Counted from the first letter of the stretch, positions 1-8,790 are shown. The stretch is DNA of 64,000 nt from Mycobacterium noviomagense (GCF_010731635.1 NZ_AP022583.1:3038001-3102000); one strand, 5' to 3'. Numbers and translations: made by a program. Notes: generated from the sequence alone by a model not told the origin.

Positions 1-53
1 GCTGTGATGGTTGTGGCTGACGGACCTGAGAAGTTAGACCAAGGAGATATCCG

Positions 54-1232
54 GTGTCGACATCGTTGCCGCCGCTCGTCGAGCCAGCAGCCGAGCTGAC
101 CCGGGAGGAGGTTGCGCGCTACAGCCGCCACCTGATCATCCCGGATCTCGGGGTAGACGGGCAGAAGCGGCTGAAGAACGCCAGAGTGCTGGTGATCGGC
201 GCGGGCGGGCTCGGAGCGCCCACGCTGCTGTACCTGGCCGCCGCCGGCGTGGGCACCATCGGCATCGTTGACTACGACGTCGTCGACGAATCGAACCTGC
301 AGCGCCAAATCATCCACGGGGTGTCCGACATCGGCCGACCGAAGACGCAGTCCGCGCGCGACTCGATCGCCGAGGTCAACCCGCTGGTGCAGGTGCGACT
401 TCACGAGACGAAGCTGGAGCCGGGCAACGCCGTCGAGCTGTTCAAGCAATACGACCTGATCCTTGACGGCACCGATAACTTCGCGACCCGCTATCTGGTC
501 AACGACGCCGCGGTGCTGGCGAAAAAACCGTATGTCTGGGGATCGATCTACCGCTTCGAAGGCCAGGTCTCGGTGTTCTGGGAGAACGCACCCAACGGCC
601 GGGGCCTCAACTACCGCGACCTCTACCCCGAAGCGCCGCCGCCGGGCATGGTGCCGTCGTGCGCCGAAGGCGGTGTGCTGGGCATCCTGTGCGCCTCGAT
701 CGCGTCGGTTATGGGCACTGAGGCGATCAAGCTCATCACCGGGATCGGCGAGCCACTGCTCGGCCGGCTGATGATGTACGACGCGCTGGAGATGAGCTAT
801 CGCACGATCACCGTCCGCAAGGATCCGTCGACGCCCAAGATCACCGAGCTGATCGACTACGACGAGTTCTGCGGGGGGGTGTCCGCGGACGCCACGGATG
901 CGGCCGCCGGCTCTGCCATCACCCCACGCGAGCTACGTGAGCTCATGGACTCCGGCAAGAAGTTCGCATTGATCGACGTGCGCGAGCCGGTGGAATGGGA
1001 CATCAACCACATCGACGGCGCGCAGCTGATCCCGCAGTCGTCGATCAATTCCGGTGAGGGCCTGGCCAAGCTGCCGCACGACCGGATGCCGGTGCTGTAC
1101 TGCAAGACTGGCGTGCGCTCGGCTGAGGCGTTGGCCGCGGTGAAGAAGGCCGGGTTTTCCGACGCCGTCCATTTGCAGGGCGGCATCGTGGCGTGGGCCA
1201 AGCAGATGCAGCCCGACATGGTGATGTATTGA
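54..1232 (+). CDS. moeZ: MoeZ: ThiF/MoeB-type adenylyltransferase with rhodanese domain
   Basis: A cytosolic enzyme that, by family, adenylates the C-terminal glycine of ubiquitin-like sulfur carriers (MoaD, CysO) and loads sulfur on them for molybdopterin and cysteine synthesis. The Rossmann nucleotide-binding glycines are at residues 49-54 (IGAGGLG region). The C-terminal rhodanese domain, from about residue 285, has its active-site Cys350 in the loop CKTGVRS. The 392-aa length fits mycobacterial MoeZ (Rv3206c). The GTG start has AAGGAG seven bases upstream. No partner sulfur-carrier gene is in the window. Confidence 0.95.
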   Translation: MSTSLPPLVEPAAELTREEVARYSRHLIIPDLGVDGQKRLKNARVLVIGAGGLGAPTLLYLAAAGVGTIGIVDYDVVDESNLQRQIIHGVSDIGRPKTQSARDSIAEVNPLVQVRLHETKLEPGNAVELFKQYDLILDGTDNFATRYLVNDAAVLAKKPYVWGSIYRFEGQVSVFWENAPNGRGLNYRDLYPEAPPPGMVPSCAEGGVLGILCASIASVMGTEAIKLITGIGEPLLGRLMMYDALEMSYRTITVRKDPSTPKITELIDYDEFCGGVSADATDAAAGSAITPRELRELMDSGKKFALIDVREPVEWDINHIDGAQLIPQSSINSGEGLAKLPHDRMPVLYCKTGVRSAEALAAVKKAGFSDAVHLQGGIVAWAKQMQPDMVMY

Positions 1233-1371
1233 TCCGGTGACGATGCAGGGCGCGTAGCGGCCTAAGGAGGAGCCGGGCCATCGTGTTTAGCGCGGTAACG
1301 ATGCGGCTCAAGGTTGCTGGCGCGTCGTGTCTAGCGGCATTACCCGTCGTCAGCGCGGTTACCCTGACCCT

Positions 1372-2226
1372 GTGACTGTCGAGCGGCCGCCCGAGCACGT
1401 TTTGGCGGCGTTCGGGCTAAGTGGAGTGCGCCCGGTACCGCTGGGTGACTGCTGGGAAGGCGGCTGGCGGTGCGGCGAGGTGGTGTTGTCGATGGTGGCC
1501 GACCACGCCCGTGCGGCGTGGTCGGCCCGGGTACGCGAGACGCTGTTCGTCGACGGAGTGCGCCTGGCCCGTCCGGTCCGTTCGACCGATGGCCGATATG
1601 TGGTGTCCGGCTGGCGCGCCGACACGTTCGTCGCCGGTAGGCCTGAGCCCCGCCACGACGAAGTGGTCTCCGTGGCCGTGCGGTTACACGAGGCGACCAG
1701 CAAACTAGAACGTCCACGTTTTCTGACCCAGGGTCCGACCGCGCCGTGGGCGGAGGTCGATGTGTTCATCGCCGCCGACCGTGCCGCCTGGGAGGAGCGT
1801 CCACTGCATTCAGTGCCGCCTGCGGCGCGGATAGCCCCGGCGACGGCCGACACCCAGCGCTCAATCGACCTGATCAACCAGCTTGCGGGATTGCGCCGAC
1901 CGACCAAGAGCCCTAGCCAGCTGGTGCACGGGGATCTTTATGGGACGGTGCTTTTCGCGGGAACGGCCGCCCCGGGCATCACTGACATCACGCCGTACTG
2001 GCGGCCCGCATCATGGGCGGCGGGTGTGGTTGTGGTTGACGCGCTGTCATGGGGGGAGGCCGACGACGGGCTCATCGAGCGATGGGATGCGCTGCCGGAG
2101 TGGCCGCAGATGTTGTTGCGCGCCTTGATATTTCGGTTGGCAGTGCATGCGCTGCACCCGCGGTCGACGGCGGCGGCATTCCCTGGTCTGGCCCGCACGG
2201 CGGCGTTGGTCCGGCTGCTGCTTTAA
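1372..2226 (+). CDS. TIGR02569 family protein (Rv3205c-like)
   Basis: A conserved actinobacterial protein of unknown function, about 284 aa. The sequence LVHGDLYGT resembles the Brenner loop (HGDxxxxN) of aminoglycoside-phosphotransferase-like kinases, but the expected Asn is not there, so catalysis is doubtful. I chose the GTG at 1372, which gives an N-terminus beginning VTVERPPEH that matches what I recall of M. tuberculosis Rv3205c; an in-frame start at 1327 would add 15 unlikely residues. It ends in a 4-base tail-to-tail overlap with the alkyltransferase-like gene on the other strand. Confidence 0.8.
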   Translation: MTVERPPEHVLAAFGLSGVRPVPLGDCWEGGWRCGEVVLSMVADHARAAWSARVRETLFVDGVRLARPVRSTDGRYVVSGWRADTFVAGRPEPRHDEVVSVAVRLHEATSKLERPRFLTQGPTAPWAEVDVFIAADRAAWEERPLHSVPPAARIAPATADTQRSIDLINQLAGLRRPTKSPSQLVHGDLYGTVLFAGTAAPGITDITPYWRPASWAAGVVVVDALSWGEADDGLIERWDALPEWPQMLLRALIFRLAVHALHPRSTAAAFPGLARTAALVRLLL

Positions 2227-2519
2227 AAGCGGTGACGGACCTCCTCCAGCGCGACCCTGCCGTCGACTGCAAGCACCCCTTCGGCGCGCAGCAGCTCCAG
2301 CTGCCGCGCAGCCAGATGCCGCGCCGGCCGACCTGAGGCGGTGATCACCCGGTGCCAGGGCAGATCGGCGGAGTCGGTGCGCATGATCCAACCGACGATG
2401 CGCGGGCTGGAAAGCTCTGCGGCAGAAGCGATATCGCCGTATGTGGCGACCCTGCCAGCGGGAATCGCGGCGACCAACGCCCGCACTCGCTCCACCTGCT
2501 CGCCGGTCACCGCTGCCAT
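2223..2519 (-). CDS. Alkyltransferase-like protein (MGMT fold, Trp for Cys)
   Basis: A 98-aa protein with the O6-alkylguanine-DNA alkyltransferase C-terminal fold. The canonical PCHR active site reads PWHR at residues 54-57, so the alkyl-accepting Cys is replaced by Trp. That is the hallmark of ATL proteins, which bind O6-alkylguanine and flag it for nucleotide excision repair instead of reversing it. The start codon at 2519 lies 2 bases past the lipV stop, so the pair is probably co-transcribed with lipV first. The M. tuberculosis counterpart is Rv3204. Confidence 0.9.
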   Translation of the reverse strand: MAAVTGEQVERVRALVAAIPAGRVATYGDIASAAELSSPRIVGWIMRTDSADLPWHRVITASGRPARHLAARQLELLRAEGVLAVDGRVALEEVRHRF

Positions 2520-2521
2520 GG

Positions 2522-3304
2522 TCAGCCCAGCCGTTCGCGGATCACCGCGGCAACTTCTGCGGGCTTGGCCAGCGGCACCATGTGGTCGCACTCCACATCG
2601 ACCAGGCGGAAATCGGGCCCAAGCCGCCCGCGCAGTGCCCTGATGAGTTTTTCGCTGACGTACGCCGGCGAGGTCCACGTCGCGCGCATCAGCGTCGTCG
2701 CAGTTCCCTTGGGCGGCAAGACGATGTCACGGGCCAGCTCGCTCCAATAGGACATCATCGCCGGCAGGCTGATCCGCCAGCCGTACCGTCCGCCCGGCAG
2801 CGCCACCAGGTGCTGCTCGAGCTCGGCGTCAAGCAGCGCTGGATCGACGTCGGCCCATGAGCCGGTTGCTTTTTCCGCGCGCGCTTCCTCGACGTCGGAG
2901 TAGTCGGGTGAGGCCAGCATCGCCTCGGCGACCTCACGGATCCACTGGCCGTCCAGGCCGATCGCCGGGTCCAACAGCACAAGCGCCGCCACTTTGTCCG
3001 GGTGGGTGGCGGCCAGGTGCAGCGCCACCGCACCGCCGAACGAATGGCCGACCACCACGGCGGGGCCATCGGTCTGCTGGTCGAGCCAGGCCCCCAGCGC
3101 CTTGACATTGGCATCAATGGTCCACGGTGCGGCCCACGACGACCTGGCGTGCCCGATCAAATCCGGTGCGGCAATGCTGATCTCGGGTAGGTGGTGAGTG
3201 GCTAACCGCTGCCAGCGCTGACCGTGCCCGGTGAGGCCGTGTAGTGCCACGACTTGCACCGGTCCCGGCGGGCCGTACTGGTGCATATGAAGATCGTCGG
3301 TCAC
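2522..3304 (-). CDS. lipV: LipV-like alpha/beta-hydrolase
   Basis: A 260-aa alpha/beta-hydrolase, probably an esterase or lipase acting in the cytosol. The nucleophile elbow GHSFGG places Ser88; an HG oxyanion pair lies near residues 22-23 and the likely catalytic His is 241 (CDHMVPL). No signal peptide is seen. It is first in a two-gene leftward operon with the alkyltransferase-like gene. The order next to Rv3204 supports equivalence to M. tuberculosis lipV (Rv3203). The natural substrate cannot be read from the sequence. Confidence 0.87.
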   Translation of the reverse strand: MTDDLHMHQYGPPGPVQVVALHGLTGHGQRWQRLATHHLPEISIAAPDLIGHARSSWAAPWTIDANVKALGAWLDQQTDGPAVVVGHSFGGAVALHLAATHPDKVAALVLLDPAIGLDGQWIREVAEAMLASPDYSDVEEARAEKATGSWADVDPALLDAELEQHLVALPGGRYGWRISLPAMMSYWSELARDIVLPPKGTATTLMRATWTSPAYVSEKLIRALRGRLGPDFRLVDVECDHMVPLAKPAEVAAVIRERLG

Positions 3305-3498
3305 GCGTCGATCGTGCCAGCCCGCGCGCAGGACGTGAACCGGGCCGGGTTAGTGAGCCCACCAGACCGCGAAATATGTGACAACGGGCACAGGTTATAT
3401 GTGGCAAGCGTGCATGGCCGCCATGCGATGACCATGTTGATTGCCCTGCCGCGCAAACCAGTTCACCGGCGATCCGGACGCGAAGGAGGCGAGAATCG

Positions 3499-3825
3499 AT
3501 GAGCGACTACCGTCGGCCGCCGCAGACACGCCGGGCCGGCGCACGGATTCTCGACACCGCCGAAGGTGTGCTCGTCGCCTTACGCCGGTACCGGCTTGAC
3601 CGGGCGTTCGTCGAAATCATGCAGACGGCTAAGCACCACGGCCTCAACCCACTCAGCCTTGCTGACGCGTTGGTCGCCCTCGCCGAGGACGGACTGAGCA
3701 CTGATGTCGACGACGCGGCTGCCGCTGTCGCGCTGAGTACCTGGGGTCACCTGTTCAGCGGCGACAACCGAGTTGGGGCAGCAGCCGAGCACACGAACAA
3801 CTTCCCCGGCGAGGACGACGCCTAG
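3499..3825 (+). CDS. ANTAR-domain protein
   Basis: A 108-aa protein whose residues 18-65 look like a stand-alone ANTAR RNA-binding domain: two helices with an Ala-rich face, a stretch like AFVEIMQTAKHHGLN, then a third helix. ANTAR domains act as transcription antiterminators on dual-hairpin RNAs. No GAF, PAS or receiver domain is attached, so the input signal is not visible. AAGGAGG lies 9 bases before the ATG. It converges on the small acidic protein gene of the heat-shock module. The ANTAR assignment comes from pattern reading and is moderate. Confidence 0.65.
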   Translation: MSDYRRPPQTRRAGARILDTAEGVLVALRRYRLDRAFVEIMQTAKHHGLNPLSLADALVALAEDGLSTDVDDAAAAVALSTWGHLFSGDNRVGAAAEHTNNFPGEDDA

Positions 3826-3840
3826 CACAATCGCAGGTTT

Positions 3841-4050
3841 TCACACTTGGCTTCCCACGTCGTCGTCCGGCAGCGGCACGATGGTGGCTTGGTCGATCAC
3901 GTCGGCTTCGTTGGCCTCCCGGTCACTGATGTCTGCGACATACTCTGTGTCCAACTCGATTTCGTCGCCGACATCAACTGTTCGGTGCTGGTCGATCGCG
4001 TCGGCTTCAGGTGTTTCGTCAACCGGCAGGATCTTCTCGACCTCCGCCAT
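3841..4050 (-). CDS. Small acidic protein downstream of merR
   Basis: A 69-aa, strongly acidic protein without recognisable domain, with Asp/Glu spread along its whole length and no membrane segment. Its ATG at 4050 has GGGAGGAGG just upstream, and it starts 32 bases inside the end of the MerR gene in another frame, so translation is probably coupled. I do not recognise the family. Position suggests a role with the heat-shock module, for example as an accessory of the regulator or of Hsp18; this is inference. Confidence 0.6.
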   Translation of the reverse strand: MAEVEKILPVDETPEADAIDQHRTVDVGDEIELDTEYVADISDREANEADVIDQATIVPLPDDDVGSQV

Positions 4051-4414
4051 GATCCCTCCTCCCCTTCTTTCCTGCGGTGGCGCCTGACGCGCGCTTTCGG
4101 CCGGCTTTGAGTTTCGCATTGTCGGATTGGAGCTGGGTGTTATCGAACTCGAGCTGACTGTTCCTGTTCTCCAAGTCGAGTATGCGTGCGATGCCGGCGA
4201 GGTTCACCCCCTGAGCGACCAATTCAGAAATCCGCTCCAGACGCCGCAAGTCGTCGTCGCTGTAGCGGCGCACGCCGCCGTCGGTACGAGACGGCGTGAG
4301 CAGTCCTCGACGCTCGTAGAGCCGCAACGTCTGGGGCGCAATCCCGGACAGTTCGGACATCACCGAAATGCCGTACACCCCGCGCGCGGAACGGGGTAAC
4401 GCGTCCTCGGTCAA
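4019..4414 (-). CDS. MerR family (HspR-like) transcriptional regulator
   Basis: A 131-aa regulator with an N-terminal MerR winged-helix domain (about residues 13-80; APQTLRLYERRGLL is the typical recognition region) followed by a Leu/Asn-rich coiled coil and a basic tail. HspR-type MerR proteins repress heat-shock genes. It is divergent from hsp18, and the 114-base gap holds two perfect inverted repeats (listed separately), so it probably controls hsp18 and itself. The start appears to be TTG at 4414, backed by GGAGAAGGG directly upstream. No effector-binding domain or Cys cluster is seen. Confidence 0.82.
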   Translation of the reverse strand: MTEDALPRSARGVYGISVMSELSGIAPQTLRLYERRGLLTPSRTDGGVRRYSDDDLRRLERISELVAQGVNLAGIARILDLENRNSQLEFDNTQLQSDNAKLKAGRKRASGATAGKKGRRDHGGGREDPAG

Positions 4415-4459
4415 CCCTTCTCCATCTCGACATCAAACGCTATTACTACTTGCGCAACC

Positions 4460-4475
4460 ATACCATGCGTGGTAT
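4460..4475. promoter_or_regulatory. Perfect inverted repeat, candidate MerR operator 1
   Basis: ATACCA-TGCG-TGGTAT is a perfect 6-bp inverted repeat with a 4-base spacer in the merR-hsp18 divergent gap. It does not match the HAIR element known for HspR (CTTGAGT-N7-ACTCAAG). Its centre is 24 bases from the second repeat. Confidence 0.6.
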
Positions 4476-4482
4476 CACAAAG

Positions 4483-4500
4483 CTATGTCAGCAGACATAG
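4483..4500. promoter_or_regulatory. Perfect inverted repeat, candidate MerR operator 2
   Basis: CTATGTC-AGCA-GACATAG is a perfect 7-bp inverted repeat with a 4-base spacer, 28 bases before the hsp18 start codon. It shares only its geometry, not its sequence, with operator 1, so the two may bind different proteins or different states of one protein. Confidence 0.6.
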
Positions 4501-4528
4501 ATCATCTGCTGTATCTGGGAGGTGAAAT

Positions 4529-4951
4529 ATGGTTTTGATGCGCACAGACCCGTTCCGGGATCTCGACCGCTGGACTCAGCAGGTGCTCGGTACGGCGGCC
4601 CGGCCCGCGGTCATGCCGATGGACGCCTGGCGTGAGGGTGACAAGTTCATCGTGGAGTTCGATCTGCCTGGCGTGAACACGGATTCGCTCGACCTCGACG
4701 TGGAACGCAACGTGCTGACCGTCCGTGCCGAGCGACCCGACCTCGACCAGAACCGGGAGATGGTGTCGGCTGAGCGGCCACGAGGGGTGTTCAGCCGTCA
4801 GCTATTCCTTGGCGAGAACCTCGACACCGACAGAATCGAGGCCAGCTACCACGACGGGGTATTGCGGCTCGCCATCCCGGTGGCCGAGAAGGCAAAGCCC
4901 CGCCGCATCGAGATCAACCGCGACGCCGAGCGCACGGCGATCAAGGCCTGA
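4529..4951 (+). CDS. hsp18: Hsp20/alpha-crystallin small heat-shock protein (18-kDa antigen type)
   Basis: A 140-aa ATP-independent holdase chaperone. The alpha-crystallin domain spans about residues 30-130 and starts with [12 protein letters not shown]; the stretch [15 protein letters not shown] and the block [18 protein letters not shown] match the immunodominant 18-kDa antigen of M. leprae and M. avium. M. tuberculosis has no close copy. GGGAGGTG precedes the ATG by 4 bases. It is divergent from the MerR regulator and followed by a J-domain gene, a layout typical of a heat- or stress-inducible unit. Confidence 0.93.
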   Translation: MVLMRTDPFRDLDRWTQQVLGTAARPAVMPMDAWREGDKFIVEFDLPGVNTDSLDLDVERNVLTVRAERPDLDQNREMVSAERPRGVFSRQLFLGENLDTDRIEASYHDGVLRLAIPVAEKAKPRRIEINRDAERTAIKA

Positions 4952-5291
4952 CGGCCTCCGCTTACGCGCCGCATCGGCGGGTGGGCCGCGATCGCCCCCG
5001 CCGGTCGGCGCGTTCGCGGCAGTGGTTGACAAACACTCGAGGAGGTGATGCCCCGACTGTTTGGGACGGTTACAACGGTTAAAAACCCACGCAGTGACAC
5101 TCGTGCGTCCGCGAATGTTGCTACGTACCCAAGGCGCGACTGACGCAGCACGACTGCGTGCGCACCGCCACTGAGCGTGGCTCTGGCTGCGGACCGCACA
5201 GACGTCAGGGTGGGCGCGCATACGATGGCACCCGAAGGCGCGCCCACCCTGCGCACCTGCGTCGGCGCGGTAAAAGATGCGGTGGCCGAAG
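4952..5291. other. Intergenic region between hsp18 and the J-domain gene
   Basis: 340 bases without a convincing gene. It holds a TTGACA box at 5026-5031 with no clear -10, and a 31-codon reading frame (5048-5143) that starts just after a strong AGGAGGTG but has no recognisable product. It also holds the 14-bp hairpin listed next. Confidence 0.5.
5206..5251 (+). repeat. 14-bp perfect inverted repeat upstream of the J-domain gene
   Basis: CAGGGTGGGCGCGC (5206-5219) is the exact reverse complement of 5238-5251, with an 18-base loop. It ends 40 bases before the J-domain ATG. There is no T tract, so it may be a processing, Rho-related or structural (possibly temperature-sensitive) element rather than a classical terminator. 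Confidence 0.65.
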
Positions 5292-5606
5292 ATGACGGAC
5301 CCATACGCGGTGCTCGGTGTATCGCCGAGCGCTAGTCAAGACGAAATCACGCACGCCTACCGGCGGGAATTGCGTGCGCATCACCCCGATGTGCGCTCGG
5401 CGCAACCGAGTTCAGCTGACGATGAGCGGCTGCGCCAAATCCTGGCCGCCTACGCGTTGTTGCGTGACCCGCGTCGCCGCTCGGACTACGACCGCACCTA
5501 TGCCGTCGAGGAAAGCCCTCCTCCGGCGCCGGTGACGGTCACCCATATCGGCTACCCCGACGATCGGCCGCCATTGTGGGCGGGGCCGGTCCGCTGGCAT
5601 CGCTGA
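5292..5606 (+). CDS. Short J-domain (DnaJ-like) protein
   Basis: A 104-aa protein that is almost only a J domain (residues 2-70), with the DnaK-stimulating HPD triad at residues 31-33, followed by a short Pro-rich tail. There is no Gly/Phe region or zinc-finger, so it is a class III Hsp40. It would hand clients to DnaK, plausibly those held by the neighbouring Hsp18. The ATG at 5292 (MTDPYAVLGV) is the natural J-domain start; a longer form from 5277 is unlikely. Confidence 0.85.
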   Translation: MTDPYAVLGVSPSASQDEITHAYRRELRAHHPDVRSAQPSSADDERLRQILAAYALLRDPRRRSDYDRTYAVEESPPPAPVTVTHIGYPDDRPPLWAGPVRWHR

Positions 5607-5673
5607 ATGCGCCTGACCTGCAGTGCTGGCCGCGCAGGCCTGACTTGTCAGACCCCAGTGGTGTCATGCCGGC

Positions 5674-8600
5674 ATGGATCGCTGGGATGTTGAGGCTCGG
5701 GTGGCGTTGCATCCTGGCCTGCGTGGGCGGTTGCGTGTGCTCGGCGGCCCGGGAACCGGCAAGAGCAGTCTGCTGGTCGATGCCGCGGTAGCGCACATCG
5801 CCGCTGGGATCGATCCGGAATCTGTTCTGCTGCTTACCGGTTCGGGTCGAGTCGGAATCCGTACGCGCAGTGCATTGACGGCCGCGTTGTTGCGCTCGCG
5901 CGCGGATGGCCGGCAACCGGCGGTGACCCGCGAGCCATTGGTGCGCACCGTGCACAGCTATGCGTTTGCGGTGCTGCGGCTCGCCGCCCAGCGGGCCGGT
6001 GATGCACCGCCGCGGCTGGTCACCAATGCCGAACAGGACGCGATCATCCGGGAACTGCTGGCCGGTGACATCGCCGACGGGCCGGCAGCAATGGTCAACT
6101 GGCCGGCGCAGTTACGCCCGGCGTTGGGCACGGGCGGGTTCGCGGCTGAGCTTCGCGATCTACTGGCTCGGTGCGCCGAACGCGGAGTCGATGCAGTGCA
6201 ACTGCGGCGGCTGGGCCGGCTGCACGGGCGCCCGGAATGGGTGGCCGCCGGCCAATTCGCGCAACAATACGAGCAGGTGATGCTGCTGCGCGCCGCGGTC
6301 GGCACAGCCGCCCCGCAAGCGAGGGTTCCGGCGCTGGGTGCAGCCGAACTGGTCGGAGCGGCCCTGGACGCGTTCGCCGCCGACCCGCAGCTGCTGGCCG
6401 CTGAACGCGCCCGGGTTCGGCTGCTGCTGGTCGACGACGCCCAGCAGCTCGACCCGCAGGCGGCTCAGCTGGTTCGAATGCTTGCTGCGGGTGCGGATCT
6501 CGCGTTGATCGCGGGGGATCCCAGCCAGGCGGTGTTCGGTTTTCGCGGTGCCGATCCGGCCGCATTGTTGGCCGACGATTCGCCGTCGGTGAGGTTGACG
6601 GTGTCGAAGCGCTGCGCTCCGGCCGTGGCCGGTGCGATCACGGCGATCGCGCGCCGGCTTCCCGCAGGAGTTGGCGGGACGGTCACCGGCTCAGCCGCCG
6701 ATTCCGGTTCTGTGGCAGTACAGTTGGCGGCCTCGCCGCATGCGGAGGCCACGATCATCGCCGATACCTTGCGGCGCGCACACCTGATCGACGGAGTGCC
6801 GTGGTCACAGATGGCGGTCATCGTCCGGTCGGTGTCGCGGGTTGCTGCGACGTTGCCGCACGCGCTGGCCAGGGCCGGTGTCCCGGTGGCGATGCCGTCC
6901 ATCGGCGGCTCGCTGCCCGAACAGCCCGCGGCGCGGGCTCTGCTGACTGTGCTGGCAGCGACGGCCGATGGCCTGGACGCCAGCCAGGCGATGACGCTGT
7001 TGACCGGACCAATTGGGCGGGTGGATCCGGTGTCGCTGCGCGCACTGCGGCGTGCGCTGCGCCGCGGCGGCTCGGAGTCAGACTTCGGTGACCTGCTGGT
7101 GACCGCGCTGACGAGCGACGAGCCGCTGCGGCTGTCGGCGGTGCAGGCGCGCCCGCTGCGCCGGGTGCGCTCGGTACTTGGTGCTGCCGCCCGCTGCCAT
7201 CGGGCAGGCCAGGATCCGTGCTACACGCTGTGGGCGGCCTGGCACCGCTCCGGTCTGCAGCGTCGGTGGTTGACGGCAATTGAGCGCGGCGGCCCGGCCG
7301 GCGCTCAGGCGGCGCGGGACCTCGATGCAGTGACGGCGCTGTTTGACGTCACCGGCGAGTACGTCTCGCGAACTGCTGGAGCCTCGCTGCGCGGGCTCGT
7401 CGACCACGTCTGCGGTCTGCAGCTTCCCGCCGCCCGCCGCGAGCCGGGGGCACCGGCTGAGCAGGTCAGTGTGCTCAGCGCGCACGCTGCGCTGGGACAC
7501 GAGTGGGACCTGGTCGTCATCGCCGGCCTGCAAGATGGCTTGTGGCCCAACACCATCCCACGCGGCGGAGTGCTGGCCACCCAGCGGCTGCTCGACGTTA
7601 TCGACGGTATCGGGCAGGACGTCTCGATATGGGCTCCGCTGCTGGCCGACGAGCGCCGGTTGCTGGTGGCGGCGATGGGTCGCGCCCGTCGGCGGCTCGT
7701 CGTGACCGCCGTGGACGCCGAAGCAGGCGACGTCGCCGCGGCAGCCGACTCCGAACTACCGTCGCCGTTCTTCTTCGAAGTGGCCCAATGCGCCACGGAT
7801 GATCTTGACCTCACGCCGGCGACGTCGCCGCGGCTGCTGTCGGCGTCGGCGGTGGTGGGCCGGCTGCGCGGCGTGGTGTGCGCGCCGGATGGTGCTGTCG
7901 ACGAAGTCGAACGTGCTAGCGCCGCAAGGCAATTGGCGCGGCTGGCCAAAGCTGGTGTGCCGGGCGCGGACCCGGTCCAGTGGTATGGCCTCATTCCCGT
8001 CAGCACGGAGCAGCCGCTGTGCAGCGGCGACGATCACGTGGTCACGCTGACGCCGTCGAGCCTGCAGACGCTCGCCGACTGCCCGCTGCGCTGGTTGGCC
8101 GAGCGGCACGGCGGAACCGGCCCGCGCGATCTGGGCGCCACCATCGGGTCGCTGCTGCACGCGCTGATCGCCGAACCGGGCGGCAGCGACGCGCAGCTGC
8201 TGGCCGAGCTCGAACGGGCTTGGCAGCACCTGCCATTCGAGTCGCCGTGGTATTCGGCCAACGAGCTGACCCGCCACCGTGCGATGGTCGAGACGTTCCT
8301 GGCTTGGCGGGCGCAGAGCCGTCGGGAGCTGACTGAGGTCGGTGTCGAGGTGGACGTCGACGGCGTCATCGAGACAGAGGGCGGCGCTCGGGTCCGGCTG
8401 CGCGGACGTGTCGACCGGATCGAGCGCGACGCCGCCGGGCGGCTGGTGATCGTCGACGTCAAGACCGGCAAGACACCGGTCAGCAAGGACGATGCGCAAC
8501 GGCACGCGCAGCTGGCGATGTATCAGCTGGCGATCGCCGAGGGCTTGGTAGCCCAGGGCGACGAGCCGGGTGGCGCCCGCTTGGTCTACCTGGGCAGGAG

Positions 8601-8790
8601 CGGACCCAACGGCGCCACCGAACGCGAGCAGGATTCGCTCACGCCGACCACGCGCGAGGACTGGCGCAAACTTGTCCACGAGGCTGCCGCGGCCACAGCC
8701 GGCCCGCGGTTCATCGCCCGGATCAACGACGGCTGCACGCACTGCCCGATACGGCCCAGCTGCCCGGCACATCTGGGGAGCCCGCAGTGA
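5674..8790 (+). CDS. adnA: AdnA: helicase-nuclease subunit for double-strand break resection
   Basis: One subunit of the AdnAB heterodimer that resects DNA ends in mycobacteria. The 1038-aa protein has an N-terminal UvrD-like motor with Walker A GGPGTGKS (residues 24-31) and a degenerate motif II (VDDAQQ), and a C-terminal RecB-type nuclease with DVK (Asp928, Lys930). A [4Fe-4S] staple is indicated by Cys in LADCPLRW plus Cys1021, 1024 and 1030. The degenerate motor fits the known division of labour, in which AdnB drives translocation. It overlaps adnB by 4 bases (GTGA). Confidence 0.95.
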   Translation: MDRWDVEARVALHPGLRGRLRVLGGPGTGKSSLLVDAAVAHIAAGIDPESVLLLTGSGRVGIRTRSALTAALLRSRADGRQPAVTREPLVRTVHSYAFAVLRLAAQRAGDAPPRLVTNAEQDAIIRELLAGDIADGPAAMVNWPAQLRPALGTGGFAAELRDLLARCAERGVDAVQLRRLGRLHGRPEWVAAGQFAQQYEQVMLLRAAVGTAAPQARVPALGAAELVGAALDAFAADPQLLAAERARVRLLLVDDAQQLDPQAAQLVRMLAAGADLALIAGDPSQAVFGFRGADPAALLADDSPSVRLTVSKRCAPAVAGAITAIARRLPAGVGGTVTGSAADSGSVAVQLAASPHAEATIIADTLRRAHLIDGVPWSQMAVIVRSVSRVAATLPHALARAGVPVAMPSIGGSLPEQPAARALLTVLAATADGLDASQAMTLLTGPIGRVDPVSLRALRRALRRGGSESDFGDLLVTALTSDEPLRLSAVQARPLRRVRSVLGAAARCHRAGQDPCYTLWAAWHRSGLQRRWLTAIERGGPAGAQAARDLDAVTALFDVTGEYVSRTAGASLRGLVDHVCGLQLPAARREPGAPAEQVSVLSAHAALGHEWDLVVIAGLQDGLWPNTIPRGGVLATQRLLDVIDGIGQDVSIWAPLLADERRLLVAAMGRARRRLVVTAVDAEAGDVAAAADSELPSPFFFEVAQCATDDLDLTPATSPRLLSASAVVGRLRGVVCAPDGAVDEVERASAARQLARLAKAGVPGADPVQWYGLIPVSTEQPLCSGDDHVVTLTPSSLQTLADCPLRWLAERHGGTGPRDLGATIGSLLHALIAEPGGSDAQLLAELERAWQHLPFESPWYSANELTRHRAMVETFLAWRAQSRRELTEVGVEVDVDGVIETEGGARVRLRGRVDRIERDAAGRLVIVDVKTGKTPVSKDDAQRHAQLAMYQLAIAEGLVAQGDEPGGARLVYLGRSGPNGATEREQDSLTPTTREDWRKLVHEAAAATAGPRFIARINDGCTHCPIRPSCPAHLGSPQ

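Noticed and set aside
5048..5143. A 31-codon ORF after AGGAGGTG
   Set aside because: The spacing between the ribosome site and ATG is too short (2 bases), the product has no feature, and it lies in a region that looks regulatory.
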